This document shows positions 1-6,719 of a stretch of 14,067 nucleotides of DNA, in pieces. The stretch is from an uncultured Spirochaetales bacterium (lineage in GTDB: Bacteria > Spirochaetota > Spirochaetia > Sphaerochaetales > Sphaerochaetaceae): assembly GCA_949292445.1 (NCBI GenBank), contig CASEZU010000107.1, positions 1 through 14,067 on the forward strand, given 5' to 3'. The notes under the pieces were generated by a model that saw only the letters and a program-made list of their open reading frames with translations, made no database searches and was not told where the DNA came from. The position numbers were made by a program, and so were the translations under genes. The first letter of the stretch is position 1; every line of letters starts with the position of its first letter.

Positions 1-1
1 G

Positions 2-409
2 GGAGCCGCTGCATGGCTGATTGGGTTCCTGCCGGCTGTTCTGGCTCTCATCGCAAATGGAGGCTTTCCTTTATTTCTCTACGGGCTCCGTTCCGTGCTT
101 TTCCAGCCTTCAAGTATTCAGACGTACTTTTCCGACGCTGATGAGCTGCTGCTGATGGCCATGATGCTCTCGGGCTTCACGATGGTGGGGATATATCTGC
201 GGGAGAAGAAGAGCTGGAGGCTTCAGAATAATGAACTCAGTAAGGAAATGAGAAGGACATATGGTCTTGAGGATGAGGACGGCAATGAAGTGAAGACTCC
301 TGAAGCAGAAGCATTCGAGGCTCTTGTCACAAAAAAGGCCGGTGAATCGCTCAGGATACTGCAGGATGGCGGCTATATTCCCGCTGCAGACAATGGGGAA
401 GATAACTGA
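2..409 (+). CDS. C-terminal part of a membrane protein, function unknown (5' end outside window)
   Basis: The reading frame is open from base 2, so the gene starts upstream of the window. The internal GTG at 95 lies inside continuous coding sequence and is unlikely to be the true start. The 135 visible residues hold two hydrophobic segments, one around LIGFLPAVLALIANG near the visible N-terminus and one around LLLMAMMLSGFTMVGIYL. A charged soluble tail of about 80 residues follows, rich in Glu, Asp and Lys and ending in GEDN. This suggests the last two membrane spans and the probably cytoplasmic tail of a polytopic protein. I recognise no family motif and assign no function. The gene ends 57 nt before the aminotransferase on the same strand, so the two could be co-transcribed. 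Confidence 0.6.
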   Translation, partial: GAAAWLIGFLPAVLALIANGGFPLFLYGLRSVLFQPSSIQTYFSDADELLLMAMMLSGFTMVGIYLREKKSWRLQNNELSKEMRRTYGLEDEDGNEVKTPEAEAFEALVTKKAGESLRILQDGGYIPAADNGEDN

Positions 410-466
410 TGCATTGACTTCATTCATGCCGCTGTTCAAGATAGGCGTTAGTGTTTAGGAGGCAAT

Positions 467-1588
467 GTGAACATCACGCCATTTGCGGTAGAGGAGTGGA
501 TGAATGCGTACGAGACCGGTGCGCGCTATAACATAGCTGAGACCTGTGTTGATTCGGTATCGATGGATGAGCTCTTTGAGCTCACGGGCGAGAATAAGGA
601 TTCTTTCCTTTCCTCTTTCTGTGCCAGGCGCCTCACTTATGGGGACATAATGGGAAGCGCAGCGCTCAAAGAGGGGATCTCGGAGCTTTATAAAACCATC
701 AGGCCGGATGATATTGTTCCCACCCATGGTGCGGCAGGAGCGAATCACCACGTATTCTGCTCCCTGATTTCTGCAGGGGACCATGTGGTGAGCATCATGC
801 CGACGTATCAGCAGCTTTATTCGATACCTGAATCGATCGGTGCCAAGGTGGATATCATGCACCTCAGGCAGGAGAATGGCTATCTTCCTGATCTTGATGA
901 ACTGCGTTCTCATGTCACTCCCGGCACAAAGCTCATCTGCATAAACAATCCGAACAATCCCACCGGTGCGCTGATGGATGCGGAGATGCTTGAGGAGATT
1001 GTCAGCATAGCAAGGAAAGCCGGCGCATATATTCTCTGTGACGAGGTTTACCGCCATCTGACGCAGGAGGATATCTGGTGTGAGTCGATTGCTGATCTCT
1101 ATGAGAAGGGTATCTCCGTAGGCAGCATGTCCAAGGTGTTCTCACTTGCGGGAATCCGCATGGGCTGGATAGCCACTCATGATGAGGAGGCACTCAGAGC
1201 CTTCATATCTCACCGGGACTATGATCTGATAAGCTGCGGCATGTTCGATGACGCTGTCGCTTCGCTGGCACTGAAGCACAAGGAGGCAGTCCTCAGCCGC
1301 AACCGCGTTGTTGTGAGGAGGAATCTGCAGATACTCGATGACTGGATCAGGGCTTCTGATCATTTCTTCTATACAAAGCCACAGGCTGGCACGACAGCGC
1401 TTGTCTACTATGATTTTGACATACCGTCCTATGAGTTTTGCAAAAGGCTCTATGACGAGACCGGAGCATTCGTGACGCCCGGAGATGCTTTCAAGGAACC
1501 TCACAGCATGCGCATCGGCTATGGCAGCGATACCGAGACACTGAAAGAAGGACTGAAGGCGATATCTGAATTCGCTGCAGGACTCTGA
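467..1588 (+). CDS. PLP-dependent aminotransferase, class I/II (fold type I)
   Basis: A 373-residue cytoplasmic enzyme of the aspartate-aminotransferase superfamily, the usual full length. Visible landmarks are NNPNNPTG at 160-167 (cofactor and substrate loop), the CDEVY motif with D192 expected to bind the pyridine nitrogen of PLP, SMSK at 220-223 with K223 as the Schiff-base lysine, GIRMGW at 229-234, and MRIGYG with R349 as the likely substrate-carboxylate arginine. It should carry out a transamination or a related PLP reaction on an amino acid. The substrate cannot be read from the sequence; the N-terminal PFAVEEWMN region resembles poorly characterised COG0436 members. The GTG start at 467 is chosen because AGGAGG lies at 457-462; the ATG at 465 is followed at once by TGA. 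A hairpin follows the stop, so this gene is probably not part of the transporter operon downstream. Confidence 0.93.
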   Translation: MNITPFAVEEWMNAYETGARYNIAETCVDSVSMDELFELTGENKDSFLSSFCARRLTYGDIMGSAALKEGISELYKTIRPDDIVPTHGAAGANHHVFCSLISAGDHVVSIMPTYQQLYSIPESIGAKVDIMHLRQENGYLPDLDELRSHVTPGTKLICINNPNNPTGALMDAEMLEEIVSIARKAGAYILCDEVYRHLTQEDIWCESIADLYEKGISVGSMSKVFSLAGIRMGWIATHDEEALRAFISHRDYDLISCGMFDDAVASLALKHKEAVLSRNRVVVRRNLQILDDWIRASDHFFYTKPQAGTTALVYYDFDIPSYEFCKRLYDETGAFVTPGDAFKEPHSMRIGYGSDTETLKEGLKAISEFAAGL

Positions 1589-1596
1589 TTCGGCAA

Positions 1597-1616
1597 GGGC
1601 CGCGTGAATGCGGCCC
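1597..1616 (+). terminator. Short GC-rich hairpin after the aminotransferase gene
   Basis: GGGCCGC at 1597-1603 pairs perfectly with GCGGCCC at 1610-1616 around a six-base loop, starting 8 nt after the stop codon. The following bases (GCTTATCCTG) contain no real T-run, so this is a weak intrinsic terminator or an mRNA 3'-end stabiliser. Confidence 0.45.
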
Positions 1617-1656
1617 GCTTATCCTGATGATAGCCTGGAATGATTAATATGATGTC

Positions 1657-1687
1657 TTATACAGTATAAAAGCGTGTTACAGGTATA
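1657..1687 (+). promoter_or_regulatory. Candidate operator: palindrome and near-repeat upstream of the ABC operon
   Basis: TTATAC and GTATAA flank a single A, giving a 13-bp perfect palindrome at 1657-1669. A related element, TTACAGGTATA, lies at 1677-1687, so TACAG recurs after 18 bp and GTATA after 19 bp. Paired, similarly oriented half-sites about two helical turns apart are what AraC-type regulators usually bind, and the operon encodes one (8070-9623). A possible -10 hexamer, TACAAT at 1714-1719, follows with no good -35, as expected of an activator-dependent promoter. All of this is inferred from pattern; the sites are short and AT-rich. Confidence 0.3.
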
Positions 1688-1719
1688 TTTTCAGCTTTCA
1701 TTACTATCAATGGTACAAT

Positions 1720-1756
1720 GGCGGAAGAATAATACATATGGATCTTATCTTCCGCC
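1720..1756 (+). repeat. Inverted repeat in the 5' region of the ABC operon
   Basis: GGCGGAAGA at 1720-1728 is the exact reverse complement of TCTTCCGCC at 1748-1756. Allowing one bulged A at 1729, the stem extends by TAA/TTA to 12 bp with a 12-nt loop (1733-1744). No T-run follows, so it is not a standard terminator. It could be an operator for a dimeric repressor or, if transcription starts upstream, a leader hairpin. The rest of the 257-nt gap (1589-1845) is AT-rich and shows no ORF. Confidence 0.5.
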
Positions 1757-1845
1757 GGCAATCTGAAATAATCGAAAAGCATTCTTAAAAAAGTAAAATT
1801 TACAGCTATGCGCGGCCGAGTCACCATTACCCTGACGAGGGTGAA

Positions 1846-2754
1846 ATGAGGCATAACAGAAAGACGATCGGCCAAAGAAAATGGGCACCATATCTGCTGG
1901 TGGCACCTACAGTGCTGCTTTTTGCAGTGCTTCTTGTTTATCCGCTTGGCAATGTTTTCTATCTCAGCTTCCAGAACCGTCTTCTGTCACGTCCGAAACT
2001 TGATGGTTTTGCCGGTTTTGATAACTTCATACGCCTGTTTACAGATGATCCGGTTTTTGTTGAAGCCTTTTTCAATTCTGTGAAATGGGTTGTATCCGAA
2101 GTCGGGCTGCAGTTCGTTTTCGGACTGGCTTTTGCCCTTCTGCTGCGGGAGAAATTCCGCGGCTGCGGCTTTTTCAGGGCTGTGCTTTTCCTGCCGTGGG
2201 CGCTTTCCGGCGTTCTTGTCTCAATGCTGTGGTCAATGATGTATTTTGAGAATGTCGGAGTGCTCAATGATCTCTTTTCCAGGATCGGTCTCATAAGCGA
2301 GCCTGTCGCCTGGACGGGGAATGTATCGACTTCTTTCTGGTCGGTCGTTGCTGCTGAACTCTGGCGCGGCATACCGTTCTTCGCAATAATGGTCCTTGCG
2401 GCCTTGCAGGCCATTCCGGATGAACTTTATGAGGCGTGCCGTGTTGATGGCGGCGGCTGTCTGATGAGCTTCCGACATATTACTTTTCCTTACATAAAGG
2501 AGACTGTCATCCTGACCACGCTGCTCCGTGTTGTCTGGGAATTCAATAGCGTTGACCTGATACTCAATCTCACCGGCGGCGGTCCCATTCACAGGACAAC
2601 AACCCTTGCGGTTTATCTTGCCAATACAGCCAGACGCGATGGTGATTTCGGATATGGCAGTGCGATTGCGGTAGTTTCATTCTTCATTCTGCTCATATTT
2701 GCCTTTGCATATCTGCGCCTTAGCCGGTATGGCAGGGAAGAAGGAGAATTGTGA
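1846..2754 (+). CDS. ABC sugar transporter permease, MalF/UgpA/YesP type
   Basis: First membrane subunit of a carbohydrate ABC importer (302 aa, typical for the family). About six membrane spans are visible: the first near residues 16-40, the last near 271-290. The cytoplasmic EAA loop that docks the ATPase is at about 190-216 (E196, A197, then D201-G202, ending in FPY). The conserved NLTGGGP segment at 241-247 is typical of MalF-like subunits. The ATG start has GAGGG at 1837-1841 in front of it. The gene overlaps the next permease by one base (TGATG), the usual arrangement for the two halves of a heterodimeric channel. The cargo is inferred to be a mono- or oligosaccharide; the sequence alone does not name it. 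Confidence 0.93.
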   Translation: MRHNRKTIGQRKWAPYLLVAPTVLLFAVLLVYPLGNVFYLSFQNRLLSRPKLDGFAGFDNFIRLFTDDPVFVEAFFNSVKWVVSEVGLQFVFGLAFALLLREKFRGCGFFRAVLFLPWALSGVLVSMLWSMMYFENVGVLNDLFSRIGLISEPVAWTGNVSTSFWSVVAAELWRGIPFFAIMVLAALQAIPDELYEACRVDGGGCLMSFRHITFPYIKETVILTTLLRVVWEFNSVDLILNLTGGGPIHRTTTLAVYLANTARRDGDFGYGSAIAVVSFFILLIFAFAYLRLSRYGREEGEL

Positions 2755-3596
2755 TGAGGAGGATGACTAACCGGCAGCTCAGACGGCGTATTCTTATAAT
2801 CATTCCGCTTGTTATTGCGGCTATCTGGACACTGTTTCCTATTTACTGGACTGTGGTCACCTCTCTGAAGACAAGCAGCCAGATTGCAGCCAAACCGCTT
2901 ACATATCTGCCTGTGCCGCCTACTTTTGACAATTATATAAAGGCCTGGAGCGTGGGAGGTTTCTCAAGATATTTCCTCAACAGCGTCTTCGTCTCGGTTG
3001 TAAGCACTGTCTTTACTGTAGTGCTTGCCACCATGGATGGATACGCGATGGCCAGATACAGATTCAAAGGAAAGGGCATCTTCCTCATCCTGCTGCTCTG
3101 CACACAGTTCATTCCGACTGCGATGCTGATAATTCCTCTCTTTCAGATTTACAAGAGCGTTTCCCTGATCAACTCCCACTGGTCGTTGATCATCACATAC
3201 TCGGTGTTCCATATTCCGTTCAATGCCATGCTGATGAGCACGTTCATCAAGGGAATACCGTATTCGCTGGAAGAGGCAGCGCTTGTGGACGGGTGCACAG
3301 GACGGCAGGCATTCACGCATGTGCTTCTTCCCGTGCTCATGCCAGGTATAGCGGCGGTATCCGCATATTCATTCATAAGCAGCTGGAATGAGTATCTGTA
3401 TGCCCTGATGTTCATGACATCTTCCAGAAAGTATACGCTGCCCATCGGCCTGAGCATGATGATAGGTGAGTACAGCATAAATTACGGGCAGCTTACAGCG
3501 GGCAGCGTGATAGCCCTCCTGCCGGTAGTGCTGCTGTTCATGTACGTTCAGAAATACATGGTTTCCGGACTTAGTGCCGGAGCAGTGAAAGGATGA
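2754..3596 (+). CDS. ABC sugar transporter permease, MalG/UgpE/YesQ type
   Basis: Second membrane subunit (280 aa from the ATG at 2754). A GTG at 2751 would add one residue, but the ATG forms the TGATG junction with the upstream stop and lies 7 nt after AAGGAG (2741-2746), so it is preferred. The first span is at about 13-35, followed by the WTVVTSLKT segment typical of MalG-like subunits. The EAA loop is at about 173-200 (E174, A175, A176, D179, G180, then LLP). The SSWNEYLYAL block at 209-218 and a short cytoplasmic C-terminus also fit COG0395. It pairs with the upstream permease and with the binding protein 24 nt downstream. The partner ATPase must be encoded elsewhere. Confidence 0.93.
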   Translation: MRRMTNRQLRRRILIIIPLVIAAIWTLFPIYWTVVTSLKTSSQIAAKPLTYLPVPPTFDNYIKAWSVGGFSRYFLNSVFVSVVSTVFTVVLATMDGYAMARYRFKGKGIFLILLLCTQFIPTAMLIIPLFQIYKSVSLINSHWSLIITYSVFHIPFNAMLMSTFIKGIPYSLEEAALVDGCTGRQAFTHVLLPVLMPGIAAVSAYSFISSWNEYLYALMFMTSSRKYTLPIGLSMMIGEYSINYGQLTAGSVIALLPVVLLFMYVQKYMVSGLSAGAVKG

Positions 3597-3620
3597 CCGA
3601 AAACAAAAGGAGATAGAGAA

Positions 3621-4907
3621 ATGAAAAGAATTCTGACATTGGCTGTCGTTTTTGCGGCGTGCCTTGCCGCGGTATTCGCGCAGGGAGGTTCGGACCGTAT
3701 AACCCTCACATTCTGGGATGAGAATGCCGGAGAGACGAGGACTCCTTATTATCAGGCCCTGATTGATGAGTTCAATGCTTCGCAGGACAGGATAGAGGTC
3801 ATATACGAAGGTATACCGTCATCATCCGCGAAGGAGAAATATGATGTGGCCATTGCAACTGATACAACCCCTGATATCGGCCATTGCAATGCAGCCTGGG
3901 GATCGAACTGGCTTGCACAGGAGTGCCTGATCCCTCTTGATGACTACTTTGATGCCTGGCCTGAGAGCGAAGCCATAAACAAGGAGTATCTTGCGCTCAA
4001 CAGGGGCCTCGATCCCGAGGGACGTCTTTTCATGATCACGGACACAGTCGCCACACCTCTTATGTGGGTAAGAACGGATATGTTCAATGAGAAGGGTGTC
4101 AAGATTCCTGAGACATGGGATGAATTCTTCGATGCGGCGGAAAAGCTCACTGACCGCGAGAATGGCGTATATGGGTTCTCGATCAGAGGCGGCGCCGGCA
4201 GTGTCGTGGAGCTCCAGCATGCACTTTATGCATATTCGGGCATCCTGTCATATTTTGATGAGAACGGAGTCTGCACGATCAACAGCCCTGAGCATATTGA
4301 GTTCCTGCAGCGTTATGTCGATATGTACAACATATATACCGCTGAGAGTGATATCACGAATGGATACAAGGAGATGGTCGCCGCATTTGATGGCGGCAGC
4401 GCAGCCATGATCTTCCACAACACAGGATCAAAAGCTGAACATGGGGCGGCACTTGAGCCTGATCAGTACCAGGCGGTAAGATTCCCGATCTCGCTTCAGG
4501 GAACATATTCATACACAGCCGGAAGCCAGGGCGGATATTGCATCTTCGATACATGCGAGCATCCTGACGAGGCATGGGAATTCATCAGCTTCATGCTCAG
4601 TGAAAGCTCCAACAGCTATTTCAATGAGATGATCGGCCAGGTTCCTATGAACAATCTCGTACTTGAGGAGCCGTGGGTTGCTGAATCACAGTGTACAAGC
4701 GAGGCTCTCAGCACGCTGGCTGATCCTGCCTGCAGGCTTGTCTCACAGCCTAAATATCTTCCCGAGTACTCCCAGATCATGGAGACGGAGCTTCCTCCGA
4801 TGTTCCAGGCTGTTCTGGCCGGAGAGATGAGCGTCGAGGATTTCCTTGATACATGGGCGGATGCATTTACTGCAGCCTATGCATCCTACACGGCTTCAGA
4901 GAACTGA
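3621..4907 (+). CDS. Extracellular sugar-binding protein of the ABC importer (family 1 / MalE-like)
   Basis: A 428-residue solute-binding protein that should capture the sugar outside the inner membrane and deliver it to the two permeases. The N-terminus is a Sec signal peptide: MKR, a hydrophobic core, then a VFA site cleaved before Q21. A Cys at position 14 sits in FAAC, a poor lipobox inside the hydrophobic core, so a soluble periplasmic protein is favoured. The mature protein begins with a LTFWDEN strand and contains the GGSAAMIFHN and GSQGGYCIF blocks typical of family 1 binding proteins, with many aromatic residues for sugar stacking. AAAGGAGA ends 8 nt before the ATG, a strong ribosome site. 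The hairpin after the stop probably raises its level over the regulatory genes downstream. The ligand cannot be determined here. Confidence 0.93.
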   Translation: MKRILTLAVVFAACLAAVFAQGGSDRITLTFWDENAGETRTPYYQALIDEFNASQDRIEVIYEGIPSSSAKEKYDVAIATDTTPDIGHCNAAWGSNWLAQECLIPLDDYFDAWPESEAINKEYLALNRGLDPEGRLFMITDTVATPLMWVRTDMFNEKGVKIPETWDEFFDAAEKLTDRENGVYGFSIRGGAGSVVELQHALYAYSGILSYFDENGVCTINSPEHIEFLQRYVDMYNIYTAESDITNGYKEMVAAFDGGSAAMIFHNTGSKAEHGAALEPDQYQAVRFPISLQGTYSYTAGSQGGYCIFDTCEHPDEAWEFISFMLSESSNSYFNEMIGQVPMNNLVLEEPWVAESQCTSEALSTLADPACRLVSQPKYLPEYSQIMETELPPMFQAVLAGEMSVEDFLDTWADAFTAAYASYTASEN

Positions 4908-4915
4908 CAGTTTCA

Positions 4916-4946
4916 TGCAGCTGCTGTCCCGGGGGCGGCAGCTGTA
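4916..4946 (+). terminator. Strong intercistronic hairpin between binding protein and kinase genes
   Basis: Bases 4916-4929 pair with 4933-4946 to form about 14 bp, including three G-U pairs, with a three-base loop. The outer perfect core is CAGCTGC (4918-4924) with GCAGCTG (4938-4944). The downstream tail, GAATCATTTGTT, is only weakly T-rich. It is best read as a partial terminator or 3' stabiliser that keeps binding-protein mRNA abundant while letting some transcription reach the kinase gene. It ends 12 nt before the kinase start codon. Confidence 0.6.
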
Positions 4947-4958
4947 GAATCATTTGTT

Positions 4959-6719
4959 ATGGGAAAGGCCAGATTCAGATTTTCGTTCCAGATGATGATA
5001 GCGTGTATCTTCATACCGCTGATCATATTCATCTGCCTTGCGGTTGGAATCGCCACATTCACGATGGTGGAGAACAATCAGCAGCGCATCATCGGATCGA
5101 GCACGCTCGGTGTGCTCCGCCTTACTGACAGCTATTTCAGCAACAGGCTTTCTGATGCCGTTGCGATGCTCATAGCAATATATAATTCGTCAGCATTGTC
5201 CGATGCGCTTGATGAGATTGATATCTATGGGGCAATATCGCCTTCGACATACCTGCAGCTGCAGAATCAGCTTTCGGCTGTTTTTGACGGGAATTATACG
5301 ATGGTCGATACAGTCGGGATTGTTTTTGAGAATACTGACTCGATGCCTTATAAGAGCTATTACCATGTCAATGAAGCTGTATATCCATGGCAGAAAGAGG
5401 GAACTGGTTCGCCATTTGCCATAAAGTGGCGCGGCCTTGATGAGAGGAGTATCTTCTCCTCTGCCGGCCAGCGCAGGGCCAGTGCGGGTATTTACCTTGA
5501 GAGCGCGTCAGAGTCAGGACAGCGTTTTGCCGTCTGCATGGATATAAGGGAGGATTTCATAATAAGTTCATATGGGAATCTTCTTGTCACGTCACCGGGA
5601 GCATTGCTGCTGATCAGCTCCACCGGAACGCATAATCTTGTCATCGACGACGAGGAAATATCCCTTTCCTCTCTCGATGCCGCAATAAGGGATAAGACTG
5701 AGAATTTCGGTACTGTACGTCTTTCAGATGTGTTTGCTGTCTATGATCACCTGCCTATAAGCGGCTGGATCATTGTTGCCGCATTCAATGATTCCCAACT
5801 TTTTTCCGGCCTTGAGCCGATCCGCAATGTGATCATCCTCATGGTCGTGCTTATCGGAGTCCTTGCCGGCCTCCTGGCAATTCTTTTTTCCGTTATTATC
5901 TCCCGCCCGATCCGCAACCTCTCACATGAAGTGGCTTCAATTGATGTGCAGAATATCGGGCATGCGCATATTGAGCAGTTTCCGACCCGTTCCTATGAAG
6001 TGTCAGTGCTCCGTGAAAGTATCAATATCCTTTTTGAGCGCATTCAGCAGCTGATTGAAGATATCGAGACGCGGCAGTCTGAGAATCTGCGCATGCAGAA
6101 CAGCCTTCTCCTGTCACAGATCAATCCCCATTTTCTCTACAACATGCTCTATGCCATTGCGCAGGAATGCCGCCTCGGAGAGACAGATGAAGCCAGTGAC
6201 ATGCTGTATGAACTTTCTGCATTCTTCCGTCTGGGGCTCAATTCAGGCAGGGAGATTGTCACGCTGTCTGATGAAAAGGAGCATGTCCTCAGCTATCTGA
6301 AACTGATATCCAGGAGTTTCCCTTACGGGCTTGAATGGGATATCGATATAGATGATTCGCTGCTGCAGTGCCGCCTTCCGCGTATGACGCTGCAGCCCGT
6401 TGTGGAGAATTGCTACAAGCATGGCCTCCGGAACAGAAGGCAGAAGGGGATGATAAGAATAAAAGCCATACGTGAGGGAAGAGAACTCTCAATACATGTC
6501 TCAGACAACGGCATAGGCATCGCTCCGGAAAGACTTGCGGCAATAAATGCTGAAATAGCAGAAGGCCGCCACACGAAAGGGTTCGGCATGTATAACGTGA
6601 GCCAGCGGCTGAAGAATTACTTCGGTCCATTGAGCATGCTCCATGTCGAAAGTGAAGAGGGGAAAGGAACTGATGTGAATATAACCATCATCTATGAAAA
6701 GGAGGATTCTTATGATTGA
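4959..6719 (+). CDS. Sensor histidine kinase, YesM/LytS-like family (His_kinase PF06580)
   Basis: An inner-membrane two-component sensor of 586 aa. It has an N-terminal span at about 11-36, an extracytoplasmic sensor region at about 37-288 (Cache-like by size and position), a second span at about 290-314, a HAMP-like linker to about 370, then the kinase core. The phosphoacceptor is H391 in QINPHFLYN (387-395), the hallmark of this family. The N box is LQPVVENCYKHGL (478-490), the G1 box DNGIG (516-520), and a glycine-rich GFGMYN lies at 541-546. It should autophosphorylate on sensing a sugar or a loaded binding protein, then phosphorylate the response regulator at 8070-9623. The ATG start has no clear Shine-Dalgarno; the nearest G-rich stretch lies inside the upstream hairpin. 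The 3' end overlaps the next gene by 8 nt. Confidence 0.93.
   Translation: MGKARFRFSFQMMIACIFIPLIIFICLAVGIATFTMVENNQQRIIGSSTLGVLRLTDSYFSNRLSDAVAMLIAIYNSSALSDALDEIDIYGAISPSTYLQLQNQLSAVFDGNYTMVDTVGIVFENTDSMPYKSYYHVNEAVYPWQKEGTGSPFAIKWRGLDERSIFSSAGQRRASAGIYLESASESGQRFAVCMDIREDFIISSYGNLLVTSPGALLLISSTGTHNLVIDDEEISLSSLDAAIRDKTENFGTVRLSDVFAVYDHLPISGWIIVAAFNDSQLFSGLEPIRNVIILMVVLIGVLAGLLAILFSVIISRPIRNLSHEVASIDVQNIGHAHIEQFPTRSYEVSVLRESINILFERIQQLIEDIETRQSENLRMQNSLLLSQINPHFLYNMLYAIAQECRLGETDEASDMLYELSAFFRLGLNSGREIVTLSDEKEHVLSYLKLISRSFPYGLEWDIDIDDSLLQCRLPRMTLQPVVENCYKHGLRNRRQKGMIRIKAIREGRELSIHVSDNGIGIAPERLAAINAEIAEGRHTKGFGMYNVSQRLKNYFGPLSMLHVESEEGKGTDVNITIIYEKEDSYD

Noticed and set aside
414..442. TTGACT at 414-419 as a promoter for the aminotransferase gene
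   Set aside because: The -35 match is good, but the hexamer 17 bp downstream (CAAGAT) matches only three of six consensus positions, so I did not annotate it.
455..1057. A 200-codon open frame on the minus strand opposite the aminotransferase
   Set aside because: The plus-strand enzyme has every catalytic motif in frame; the antisense product looks like no protein family and begins within that gene.
6694..6711. Earlier ATG start for the propeller protein
   Set aside because: AGGAGG at 6700-6705 lies downstream of this ATG and is ideally spaced for the ATG at 6712.
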